Assembly (NCBI GenBank): GCA_017353815.1
Contig: JAFMSB010000165.1
Coordinates: 1 to 5,012 of the forward strand
Reading direction: 5' to 3'
Length of the DNA stretch: 5,012 nt
Source of the DNA: Methylocapsa sp.
Lineage (GTDB): Bacteria; Pseudomonadota; Alphaproteobacteria; Rhizobiales; Beijerinckiaceae
The notes beneath the pieces were generated by a model. It was not told where the DNA came from. It was given only the letters and a program-made list of their open reading frames with translations, and ran no database searches. This document shows positions 1 through 5,012 of the stretch, piece after piece (within the stretch, counting starts at the first letter, position 1; every line of letters begins with the position of its first letter). The position numbers and the translations under genes are program-made.

Positions 1-1233
1 ACAGGCATTTGTGCCGCCAAAGCCGAAGGAATTCGACAATACGAAGTCGATCTTGCGCTTGCGCGCCTTGTGCGGCACGAGGTTAATTTCGGTGTCAATG
101 GACAAATGGTCGAGGTTCAGCGTTGGGGGAACGATCTGATCGCGGAGCGCCAAGATTGAAAAGATTGCCTCGACCGCGCCCGCCGCGCCTAAGAGGTGCC
201 CGATTGCCGATTTTGTCGACGACATGGACAGGGCGTGGCGGTGGTTGCCGGCAACTCTCTCGACAGCCCGGACCTCGATCTCGTCGCCGAGAGGCGTCGA
301 AGTCCCATGCGCGTTGATATAGTCGATGTCCGATGGCGAAATGCCCGCACGCTTGATGGCCGCTGCCATGGCCCGAAAGGCCCCGTCGCCGCTCTCGTCG
401 GGCGCGGTGATATGGTAGGCATCGCCCGACATGCCATAGCCCGCGAGCTCGGCATATATCTTGGCGCCGCGCGCCAAGGCGTGCTCATAGGCCTCCAGCA
501 CCACGCAGCCTGCGCCTTCTCCCATCACGAAACCGTCGCGGTCCCTGTCGTAAGGCCTCGACGCGCGCTTGGGCTCGGCGTTGAACTGCGTCGACAAAGC
601 GCGGCAAGCGGCAAATCCTGCAATGCCGATGCGGCAGATTGCCGATTCCGTGCCCCCCGCAACCATGATCTCCGCATCGCCAAGAGCAATAAGCCGGCCA
701 GCGTCGCCAATGGCGTGCGTTCCCGAGGAGCACGCTGTCACGACCGCGTGGTTCGGGCCTCTGAGACCATGTTGAATTGAGACATAGCCGCCCGCGAGAT
801 TAATCAAGCGGCCCGGAATGAAGAAAGGAGAGACGCGGCGCGGGCCCTTTTCTTTCAAGACGATCGCGGTCTCGGCGATCCCGTTTAGGCCGCCGATTCC
901 CGAGCCAATAAGGACTCCGGTCGCAATCCGCTCTTCATAGGTCGAGGGTTTCCAGCCCGCGTCCGCAAGCGCCTGTGCGGCTGCCGCCACCGCATAAAGA
1001 ATATAATCGTCGACCTTGCGCTGTTCCTTGGGTTCCATCCACCGGTCGGGTTCGAAGTTGCCTTCGCCGCCACGCGGAACCGGCATGGCAATCTTGCAGG
1101 GCAAATCGGAAGCGTCGAAATTTTCAATGGGGCGGGCGCCGCTTTGTCCCGCAAGCAAGCGCTCCCAGCTTGGTTCCACGCCGCCCCCAAGCGGCGTCAC
1201 CAAGCCAAGGCCTGTCACCACTACCCGCCGCAT
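1..1233 (-). CDS. fabF: 3-oxoacyl-ACP synthase II (beta-ketoacyl-ACP synthase II), 3' end missing
   Basis: FabF condenses malonyl-ACP with a growing acyl-ACP, releasing CO2, in cytoplasmic type II fatty-acid elongation. The frame is open for 411 codons from an ATG at 1233 to the window edge. The protein begins MRRVVVTGLGLVTPLGGG, the usual thiolase-fold start. The catalytic Cys168 sits in VVTACSSGTHA, and the two active-site histidines are His309 (NAHGTSTPLGD) and His346 (KSAIGHLLGAAG), with Lys341 just before the latter. The visible end, SNSFGFGGTNAC, is the glycine-rich motif close to the FabF C-terminus, so only about 5 to 10 residues should be missing (usual length about 413-421). AAGG (complement of 1242-1245) lies 8 nt before the ATG and supports this start. 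It is the last fatty-acid gene seen in the cluster, 257 bp after acpP. FabB is the main alternative, but sequence style and gene order favour FabF. Confidence 0.96.
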   Translation of the reverse strand, partial: MRRVVVTGLGLVTPLGGGVEPSWERLLAGQSGARPIENFDASDLPCKIAMPVPRGGEGNFEPDRWMEPKEQRKVDDYILYAVAAAAQALADAGWKPSTYEERIATGVLIGSGIGGLNGIAETAIVLKEKGPRRVSPFFIPGRLINLAGGYVSIQHGLRGPNHAVVTACSSGTHAIGDAGRLIALGDAEIMVAGGTESAICRIGIAGFAACRALSTQFNAEPKRASRPYDRDRDGFVMGEGAGCVVLEAYEHALARGAKIYAELAGYGMSGDAYHITAPDESGDGAFRAMAAAIKRAGISPSDIDYINAHGTSTPLGDEIEVRAVERVAGNHRHALSMSSTKSAIGHLLGAAGAVEAIFSILALRDQIVPPTLNLDHLSIDTEINLVPHKARKRKIDFVLSNSFGFGGTNAC

Positions 1234-1291
1234 ATCAGCAACCTTGCAAACTTTCCCCCGGCCTAAGCACCCGCAACTCGCGCATCGTCAG

Positions 1292-1385
1292 AAGCAGTGC
1301 TTAGAGAAGACCTGCTCCCATTACCCCAACATTAATTGACGGCGCTGCGGCCAGAACCTTGCGGATTTGGGTCGAAGCACTGCTG
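1292..1385. repeat. Pair of 11-bp palindromes in the acpP-fabF gap
   Basis: AAGCAGTGCTT (1292-1302) is a perfect palindrome around a single central base. AAGCACTGCTG (1375-1385) is the same element with the central base changed and one outer mismatch. Ten bases of one (1293-1302) are the exact reverse complement of ten bases of the other (1375-1384). The centres are 83 bp apart, close to eight helical turns, so two dimeric regulators could bind on the same face. A shorter relative, AAGCTGCTT, is at 1409-1417. The pairing is read directly from the sequence. A role as operators, or as a long-range RNA stem in the fabF leader, is inference. Confidence 0.4.
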
Positions 1386-1469
1386 CCATTAAGGCCCGAT
1401 GAAAATCAAAGCTGCTTATGAATCATATGGCGGAGCGTTTCACCCATCCTGGGCACATGTCTCTGGGGA

Positions 1470-1481
1470 GCCATTAATGGC
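1470..1481. repeat. 12-bp perfect palindrome just after acpP
   Basis: GCCATTAATGGC is a perfect palindrome starting about 10 bases beyond the acpP stop codon in the direction of acpP transcription. A near copy, GCCATTAAGGC, lies at 1385-1395, immediately beside one of the AAGCA-type palindromes. It has no T-run behind it and would give no useful loop, so it is not a convincing terminator. A protein-binding site is possible but unproven. Confidence 0.3.
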
Positions 1482-1490
1482 GCGGGCAAA

Positions 1491-1730
1491 TCAAGCCGCC
1501 GACGCCTTTTCGAGGAATTTGATGGCATCGCCAACCGTCACGATGGTTTCGGCCGCGTCATCGGGTATTTCCACCCCAAATTCTTCTTCAAATGCCATGA
1601 CGAGTTCCACGGTATCGAGCGAGTCGGCACCGAGATCTTCCATGAAATTGGCGCTGTCGACGACCTTATCGGCGTCGACGCCGAGATGCTCTACGACAAT
1701 CTTCTTCACCCGCTCGGCGACATCGCTCAT
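1491..1730 (-). CDS. acpP: Acyl carrier protein
   Basis: This cytoplasmic carrier holds acyl intermediates as thioesters on a 4'-phosphopantetheine arm. The product has 79 residues, the normal ACP length, and is strongly acidic. The arm attaches to Ser37 in the motif [13 protein letters not shown]; the rest ([20 protein letters not shown]) is the usual recognition helix II and loop that enzymes such as FabD and FabF dock on. The same frame stays open far upstream through the fabG region, but the ATG at 1730 is chosen because it gives the conserved [18 protein letters not shown] start and has GAGGA (complement of 1741-1745) 10 nt before it. It lies between fabG and fabF with gaps of 191 and 257 bp, so it may have its own promoter and a separate, more abundant transcript. 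Confidence 0.98.
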   Translation of the reverse strand: MSDVAERVKKIVVEHLGVDADKVVDSANFMEDLGADSLDTVELVMAFEEEFGVEIPDDAAETIVTVGDAIKFLEKASAA

Positions 1731-1842
1731 TGTGCACTCGTCCTCGTTCTCGATTTTCTTATCACAACCTTGATTCTCGTCATGACGCGCCGCAACAAGC
1801 ATGCGCCGGCATGACGCGGGTGCTTGCAAGCTCCCCCCTGAC

Positions 1843-1871
1843 CGCCTAGACCGGTACCTAACATAATTCAA
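1843..1871 (-). promoter_or_regulatory. Weak candidate promoter for acpP
   Basis: On the minus strand, TTGAAT (1871-1866) and TAGGCG (1848-1843) are 17 bp apart, in the fabG-acpP gap. The downstream box reads GTCTAGGC in context, loosely like the alphaproteobacterial housekeeping -10 form. The -10 match to the standard hexamer is poor. The long gap and the high demand for ACP make a promoter here likely in principle; this exact placement is only a guess. Confidence 0.2.
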
Positions 1872-1921
1872 TCCGGTTGGCGAGGGGCAGCAAAGGGAGA
1901 AGGGCACGTCCGGCAATGGGT

Positions 1922-2659
1922 TCAAATCATTGCCATTCCACCGTTTACATGGATTGTTTGGCCAGTGATATAGCCAGCCCCGGAGCCTGCAAGATAAATT
2001 ACGGCGGCGGCGATATCGGCGCCGGTCCCCAGACGGCCCATCGGCACCTTGGCCAAAATTGCCTGCTTCTGCTTTTCGTTTAGGGCCGCGGTCATCGGAC
2101 TCTCGATAAAGCCAGGCGCAACGCAATTTACGGTGATATTCCGGCTTGCGACCTCGGCGGCCAAGCTCTTGAACATCCCGATCATCCCCGCCTTTGCGGC
2201 ACAATAATTCGCTTGGCCCGGATTGCCGGTCACCCCGACAATGGAGGTGATGCCAATGATCCGGCCCTGCCGCCTGCGCATCATCCCCTTCAAACAGGCC
2301 CTCGAAAGGCGGAAGGCGGCGGAAAGATCGACTGCAAGCACGGCGTCCCATTCCGCATCGCTCATTCGCAAGAACAAATTGTCCCTTGTTATGCCCGCAT
2401 TGCAGACAAGAATATCGATGCTCCCCATGGCCGCCTCAGCGGCGGGAACAAGCTTCTCGCAATCCGCTCGATCGGCAAGATCGCAGGGCAGGATGTGCGC
2501 ATTTGCTCCAAGCCCGGAAGCAAGCGCCTTAAGAGCATCCGCGCGCGTGCCTGATAATCCGACCGTGACGCCCTGCGCCGAGAGAGCGTGCGCGATTGCT
2601 TGGCCAATCCCGCCGCTTGCGCCCGTAACAAGAGCCGTCTTGCCTTTGAGATCAAACAT
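1922..2659 (-). CDS. fabG: 3-oxoacyl-ACP reductase
   Basis: FabG is the NADPH-dependent enzyme that reduces 3-oxoacyl-ACP to (R)-3-hydroxyacyl-ACP, the first reduction of each elongation cycle. The 245-residue product has standard short-chain dehydrogenase length. Its features in order are the Rossmann motif TGASGGIG (residues 12-19), GTR at 37-39 (an Arg suited to the NADPH phosphate), CNAG at 86-89, Ser139, the YxxxK pair Tyr152 and Lys156, the PGFIESPMT segment at 182-190, and the FabG-type ending [14 protein letters not shown]. The position normally held by the fourth catalytic residue, Asn in the NL(S/T)xxF segment (Asn110 in E. coli), is Asp111 here (AVDLSAAF). The ATG at 2659 has GCGGAG (complement of 2669-2674) 9 nt upstream. 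It lies 30 bp after fabD and is probably co-transcribed with it. The long FabG-typical identity and context outweigh other SDR assignments. Confidence 0.96.
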   Translation of the reverse strand: MFDLKGKTALVTGASGGIGQAIAHALSAQGVTVGLSGTRADALKALASGLGANAHILPCDLADRADCEKLVPAAEAAMGSIDILVCNAGITRDNLFLRMSDAEWDAVLAVDLSAAFRLSRACLKGMMRRRQGRIIGITSIVGVTGNPGQANYCAAKAGMIGMFKSLAAEVASRNITVNCVAPGFIESPMTAALNEKQKQAILAKVPMGRLGTGADIAAAVIYLAGSGAGYITGQTIHVNGGMAMI

Positions 2660-2689
2660 TCACAGGAACTCCGCGATACGGGCCGGGCT

Positions 2690-3643
2690 TTAAGCCGTTG
2701 CCCGGAATATCTCGAGGTCTTCCGGGCCGCCAACCGAGATGCCCTTCGCGGGAGGGGCAATTCTCTTTATGAGCCCGGACAGGACCTTGCCCGCGCCGCA
2801 TTCGAGGAACAGGCCAACTCCGGAAGCGGCCATGAATTCGATGCTTTCTCTCCAGCGCACCATTTGGGTGACTTGGGCAACGAGAAGCTTACGGATTTGT
2901 CCGGGATCGCTGACGGGTGCCGCGAGGACGTTCGAAATAAGGGGAACGCAGGGCGGCCCCATGACAGCCCCAGCAAGCGCTTCCGCCATCGCATCCGCGG
3001 CGGGCTGCATCAAGGAGCAGTGAAACGGCGCCGATACGGGCAACAGGATAGACCGCCGTGCGCCCTGCTGCTTGGCGATAGCGACCGCGCGGTGCACCGC
3101 CCCGGCGTTCCCAGACACCACGACCTGCCCGCCTCCATTGTCATTGGCGATCTCGCAGACCGAGCCGCCGCCTGTTTCCGCGGCCGCTTTTTCGGCGACG
3201 GCCCTTGCCGACTCGAAATCGAGCCCAAGGAGCGCGGCCATGGCGCCCTCGCCAACGGGCACAGCCTCCTGCATGGCGCGGCCGCGGGTGCGCAGCAACC
3301 TCGCCGCTTGGGCAATGCCCAGGGATCCTGCTGCAGAGAGCGCGGAATACTCGCCAAGCGAATGGCCGGCAACAAAGCTAGCATCGCGCGCAAGCTTCAG
3401 TCCACTCTCGGATTCGAGCACGCGGATAACCGCAAGACTTGCTGCAAACAAGGCGGGCTGAGCGTTTGCCGTCAAGGTGAGCTCGTCCTGCGGGCCCTCG
3501 AACATCAGCTGAGAGAGCTGTTGTCCGAGAGCTTCGTCAATCTCGGCGAAAACCGCGCGGGCGGGCGGAAAGGCGAGGGCGAGCGCCTTCCCCATGCCCA
3601 CTGTCTGCGATCCTTGCCCTGGAAAGAGGAAAGCCTTGGACAT
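2690..3643 (-). CDS. fabD: Malonyl-CoA:ACP transacylase
   Basis: FabD moves malonate from CoA to the ACP arm, supplying the extender unit for FabF. The 317-residue product has normal length. It opens with FPGQGSQ (residues 7-13, oxyanion region). The nucleophile elbow GHSLG places the catalytic Ser95, Arg120 (RTRGRAMQ) is the expected malonate-carboxylate ligand, and His208 (SAPFHC) completes the dyad; Gln257 matches the conserved Gln of E. coli FabD. It ends with the family motif ECGAGKVLSGLIKRI (281-295). An in-frame GTG at 3682 would add 13 residues (MPLAQGDGSNGDG), but homologues begin at MSKAF-like sequence and a purine-rich GGGGA (3652-3648) precedes the ATG at 3643, so that start is used. 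It is the first gene of the visible cluster, with plsX and fabH not adjacent, as is usual in Alphaproteobacteria. Confidence 0.96.
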   Translation of the reverse strand: MSKAFLFPGQGSQTVGMGKALALAFPPARAVFAEIDEALGQQLSQLMFEGPQDELTLTANAQPALFAASLAVIRVLESESGLKLARDASFVAGHSLGEYSALSAAGSLGIAQAARLLRTRGRAMQEAVPVGEGAMAALLGLDFESARAVAEKAAAETGGGSVCEIANDNGGGQVVVSGNAGAVHRAVAIAKQQGARRSILLPVSAPFHCSLMQPAADAMAEALAGAVMGPPCVPLISNVLAAPVSDPGQIRKLLVAQVTQMVRWRESIEFMAASGVGLFLECGAGKVLSGLIKRIAPPAKGISVGGPEDLEIFRATA

Positions 3644-3672
3644 TCCATCCCCGTTTGATCCGTCACCCTGAG

Positions 3673-3701
3673 CGAGTGGCACCGTGGCAGGTGCTAGTCA
3701 A
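3673..3701 (-). promoter_or_regulatory. Candidate fabD promoter
   Basis: CTTGACT on the minus strand supplies a good -35 box (TTGACT, 3701-3696). A 17-bp spacer leads to CACTCG (3678-3673), a poor -10 hexamer. A short hairpin-forming repeat, GCACC/GGTGC (3679-3683 with 3690-3694), lies in the spacer. The -35 box and its position about 50 bp before the fabD ATG are the only support. A GTG start at 3682 would conflict with this promoter. Confidence 0.28.
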
Positions 3702-3702
3702 G

Positions 3703-3728
3703 CGTTTCGCCCCATCCTCGCGAAAACG
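3703..3728. repeat. Imperfect inverted repeat beside the fabD -35 box
   Basis: CGTTTCGC (3703-3710) and GCGAAAACG (3720-3728) are reverse complements apart from one extra A, separated by 9 bp. The repeat ends one base from the candidate fabD -35 hexamer, a normal position for an operator or activator site. No regulator is identified, and a chance repeat of this size cannot be excluded. Confidence 0.35.
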
Positions 3729-3839
3729 GCGCAAGTCCTGGGATTGAATCCATCCCGCAGCAACAGGCGGAGAACTTGGCAAAAATGCAACATCTCCAGG
3801 AATAATGAGCGGCAGAGCACGTCTGGCCGGTATTCTGGC

Positions 3840-3867
3840 TTGTCCGGTTGACTCTTAATGTTATGAA
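3840..3867 (+). promoter_or_regulatory. Candidate promoter of the outer-membrane protein gene
   Basis: TTGTCC (3840-3845) and TATGAA (3862-3867) are separated by 16 bp, a reasonable sigma-70-type pair. Transcription would start near 3874 and give a leader of about 50 nt. The region is locally AT-rich compared with its surroundings. A second TTGACT at 3849-3854 has no matching -10 box at normal distance. Confidence 0.35.
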
Positions 3868-3910
3868 TAGCCCCAGTTAGCGCAATCGAGACAATCAAGT
3901 GATGCCAAAC

Positions 3911-3921
3911 GGAGGGAAGGA
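3911..3921 (+). promoter_or_regulatory. Ribosome-binding region fixing the start of the outer-membrane protein
   Basis: The purine run GGAGGGAAGGA precedes the ATG at 3926, with GGAGG 10 nt and AGGGA 8 nt before it. The two earlier in-frame starts (GTG 3899, ATG 3902) lack such a site and would put nine polar residues before the signal peptide, so 3926 is preferred. Confidence 0.75.
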
Positions 3922-3925
3922 TTCC

Positions 3926-4750
3926 ATGCAACGCACGTTTTCGCTGCGCCTCGCCGGCGCGACGGCTGGTCTGCTCTTGACCGCGACATCTTCCTTCGCA
4001 GCCGAGCCGCTGCCGCCACCTCCCCCGCCTCCGGTTTTCTCTTGGACGGGGGTCGACCTCGGCGTCGATGTCGGAGGCGCGGTCGGGCAGACTTCGGTCC
4101 AGCTTCTAGATTTTTCCAACACCTATAATTTTTCCGGGGCGTTCGGCGGCCTCTTTGTGGGCTACAATTATCAGCTGGAAACATGGCCCATCGTCGCCGG
4201 ACTGCAGCTTGAATATAACTTTACCGGCATCACCGGAAGCACATCGAACGCGCTTCTTAACTTTGAAAGGACCGCGGTCCGCCAGTTCGGCGGGGCCGAC
4301 GGGCGCCTTGGTTTGGCATTTGACCGCTTGCTGGTCTACGCGATCGGTGGCTTCGCCTATGGCGATATCCGCGGGCAAATCCTTTGCGGCAACATCCTCT
4401 GCGGCCCGTTCATTCCGCCCAACCTGGTAACGGGGCGCCCAGGCGTGGCCGTCACCCGGGATTTCGCGGCCAATCGCTATGGCTTCGATGTCGGCGGCGG
4501 TCTTGAGTACAACCTATGGGGCAATTGGATGGTGCGGGCCGAGTACCGCTTCTACGATTGGCGCTCGCTTGGCTTCAATGACGCGGGGTTTGGCGCCTTC
4601 GTCTTTCCGTTCAATGCCAGGTTTGGCTTCAGCAACCCCTTCGCCATCGCCATTCCCAATCACCGGGACTCCGAGATCATGCACACCGGCCGCATCGGCC
4701 TGAGCTATAAATTTGCTTGGCCGCCTGCGCCTGTCGTCGCCAAATACTAA
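3926..4750 (+). CDS. Outer-membrane beta-barrel protein, Omp25/Omp31-like
   Basis: The predicted product is a 274-residue exported protein. A Sec signal peptide covers about residues 1-25: basic MQRTFSLR, a hydrophobic core, then SSFA-A as the likely cleavage site. Seven consecutive prolines follow (30-36), then SWTG, where the barrel begins. Alternating aromatic strands are visible, including GGLFVGYNYQL (74-84), VAGLQLEYNF (90-99), GRLGLAFDRLLVYAIGGFAYG (126-146), GFDVGGGLEYNL (186-197), WMVRAEYRFYDW (201-212) and HTGRIGLSYKF (253-263). This fits the eight-stranded OMP_b-brl type barrel common in Hyphomicrobiales. The chain continues past the last strand as WPPAPVVAKY, a tail familiar in that group. 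An ILCG-N-ILCG repeat (152-160) puts two Cys in a probable surface loop. Its exact role (porin, structural or immunogenic protein) cannot be told from sequence. It is transcribed away from fabD and closed by its own terminator. Confidence 0.88.
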   Translation: MQRTFSLRLAGATAGLLLTATSSFAAEPLPPPPPPPVFSWTGVDLGVDVGGAVGQTSVQLLDFSNTYNFSGAFGGLFVGYNYQLETWPIVAGLQLEYNFTGITGSTSNALLNFERTAVRQFGGADGRLGLAFDRLLVYAIGGFAYGDIRGQILCGNILCGPFIPPNLVTGRPGVAVTRDFAANRYGFDVGGGLEYNLWGNWMVRAEYRFYDWRSLGFNDAGFGAFVFPFNARFGFSNPFAIAIPNHRDSEIMHTGRIGLSYKFAWPPAPVVAKY

Positions 4751-4809
4751 TAAAGAAACAGCCTGCGCCTAAGCCTGGCAGGGCCACGGGTGCGGGACGG
4801 GGCAATACC

Positions 4810-4844
4810 GCGCCGCCACGCTTGAATGCCGTGGCGGCGCTTTT
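4810..4844 (+). terminator. Rho-independent terminator after the outer-membrane protein gene
   Basis: GCGCCGCCACG (4810-4820) and CGTGGCGGCGC (4830-4840) form a perfect 11-bp GC-rich stem with a 9-nt loop, followed directly by TTTT (4841-4844). It lies 60 bp after the stop codon. The opposite strand has no T-run after the stem, so it acts in the plus direction and should separate the outer-membrane gene from gatB. Confidence 0.88.
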
Positions 4845-4850
4845 GCATCT

Positions 4851-4894
4851 TGCGCCCGCATCTTCGCTTGCGGGGCGCAGCGGGTTATGCTGCG
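4851..4894 (+). other. Two overlapping hairpins in the leader before gatB
   Basis: Hairpin A pairs TGCGCCCGCA (4851-4860) with TGCGGGGCGCA (4869-4879), 10 bp with one bulged G and an 8-nt loop. Hairpin B pairs CGCAGC (4876-4881) with GCTGCG (4889-4894), 6 bp with a 7-nt loop. They share 4876-4879, so only one can form fully at a time. Neither has a T-run. If transcription starts upstream of here they lie in the gatB leader. A TATGCT at 4886-4891 could be a -10 box, in which case they are DNA features only. A regulatory role is inference. Confidence 0.4.
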
Positions 4895-4925
4895 GCGCTA
4901 GGAATAAGAGAAGCAGGCGAAGGAA

Positions 4926-5012
4926 ATGGACATCCAGGCAAAACCGAGAAAGCTCATAAAAGGGGCAACAGGGGACTTCGAAATTGTGGTCGGCATGGAG
5001 GTCCACGCCCAG
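4926..5012 (+). CDS. gatB: Asp/Glu-tRNA(Asn/Gln) amidotransferase subunit B, 5' end only
   Basis: GatB is the tRNA-binding and kinase subunit of the GatCAB complex, which converts mischarged Glu-tRNA(Gln) and Asp-tRNA(Asn) to the correct amide forms in the cytoplasm. Only 29 codons are present. [20 protein letters not shown] (10-29) matches the conserved opening of alphaproteobacterial GatB, including the nearly invariant G(L/M)EVHAQ motif. An in-frame TAA at 4905-4907 rules out any earlier start. Upstream purine stretches are AGCAGG (4912-4917), 8 nt before the ATG, and a GAAGGA that is too close. It follows a strong terminator, so it should have its own promoter or depend on readthrough. 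gatC and gatA are not adjacent on its upstream side. The main uncertainty is only that over 90% of the gene is missing. Confidence 0.9.
   Translation, partial: MDIQAKPRKLIKGATGDFEIVVGMEVHAQ

Noticed and set aside
196..780. 194-codon plus-strand frame opposite fabF
   Set aside because: It is antisense to a conserved region containing all FabF catalytic residues; its composition is that of a shadow frame.
1491..2351. 286-codon minus-strand frame covering acpP and part of fabG
   Set aside because: Only its last 79 codons are a recognisable protein (ACP). The upstream part overlaps fabG in another frame and looks like translated out-of-frame coding and intergenic DNA, with no alternative domain.
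2588..3658. 356-codon plus-strand frame opposite fabD
   Set aside because: It is antisense to the fully recognisable fabD, is rich in Arg, Gly and Ala as expected of a GC-rich shadow, and shows no domain motif or good ribosome-binding site.
3899..3925. Upstream GTG (3899) or ATG (3902) as the start of the outer-membrane protein
   Set aside because: Neither has a ribosome-binding site, and both would add polar residues before an otherwise normal signal peptide; the GGAGGGAAGGA run serves the ATG at 3926.
3698..3931. 77-codon minus-strand frame in the fabD upstream region
   Set aside because: It overlaps the start and ribosome-binding site of the outer-membrane protein gene, would cover the candidate promoters of both genes, and matches nothing I recognise.
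4863..4891. TTCGCT-17 bp-TATGCT as a gatB promoter
   Set aside because: The -10 box is passable but the -35 box matches the consensus at only two positions; not strong enough to annotate as a promoter.
4677..5006. 109-codon minus-strand frame over the end of the outer-membrane gene, the terminator and gatB
   Set aside because: It runs through a clear terminator hairpin and the conserved gatB start on the other strand; low-complexity composition and no motif.
1..5012. A novel defence, mobile or biosynthetic system
   Set aside because: Every substantial reading frame belongs to a housekeeping fatty-acid gene, a common outer-membrane protein family or gatB. No transposase, integrase, repeat array, toxin-antitoxin pair or atypical gene block is visible.

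Overview
The window looks like a core chromosomal region of an alphaproteobacterium, most likely a member of the Hyphomicrobiales (Rhizobiales). Three things point there: the compact order fabD-fabG-acpP-fabF, the rhizobial flavour of all four fatty-acid proteins, and an Omp25/Omp31-type outer-membrane protein ending in PVVAKY. That tail and the proline-rich segment after the signal peptide recall Bradyrhizobium or Beijerinckiaceae/Methylocystaceae proteins. The class is well supported; family and genus are guesses from memory.

Left part (1-3643, all on the minus strand). This is the core of bacterial type II fatty-acid synthesis, read right to left. fabD (malonyl-CoA:ACP transacylase, 2690-3643) is followed after 29-30 bp by fabG (3-oxoacyl-ACP reductase, 1922-2659). 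A 191-bp gap leads to acpP (acyl carrier protein, 1491-1730), and a 257-bp gap leads to fabF (3-oxoacyl-ACP synthase II, start at 1233), whose last few codons lie beyond the left edge. Together they load malonate onto ACP (FabD), condense it with the growing chain (FabF) and reduce the 3-oxo product (FabG), with AcpP as carrier. The unusually long gaps on both sides of acpP contain palindromes and could hold separate promoters, which would fit the need for much more ACP than enzyme.

Middle (3644-3925). This is a divergent intergenic region with candidate promoters for fabD (minus strand) and for the outer-membrane protein (plus strand). An imperfect inverted repeat abuts the candidate fabD -35 element.

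Right part (3926-5012, plus strand). A complete 274-residue signal-peptide-bearing outer-membrane beta-barrel protein ends at 4750 and is followed by a near-ideal rho-independent terminator (4810-4844). A leader with two overlapping hairpins then precedes the first 29 codons of gatB, a subunit of the tRNA-dependent amidotransferase, which runs off the right edge.

No mobile element, CRISPR array, tRNA, rRNA or phage gene is visible, and I see no sign of a new multi-gene system. The points most worth a second look are an Asp at the catalytic Asn position of FabG, the palindromes in the acpP-fabF and fabD upstream gaps, the overlapping hairpins before gatB, and a small CG-containing tandem duplication in the outer-membrane protein.
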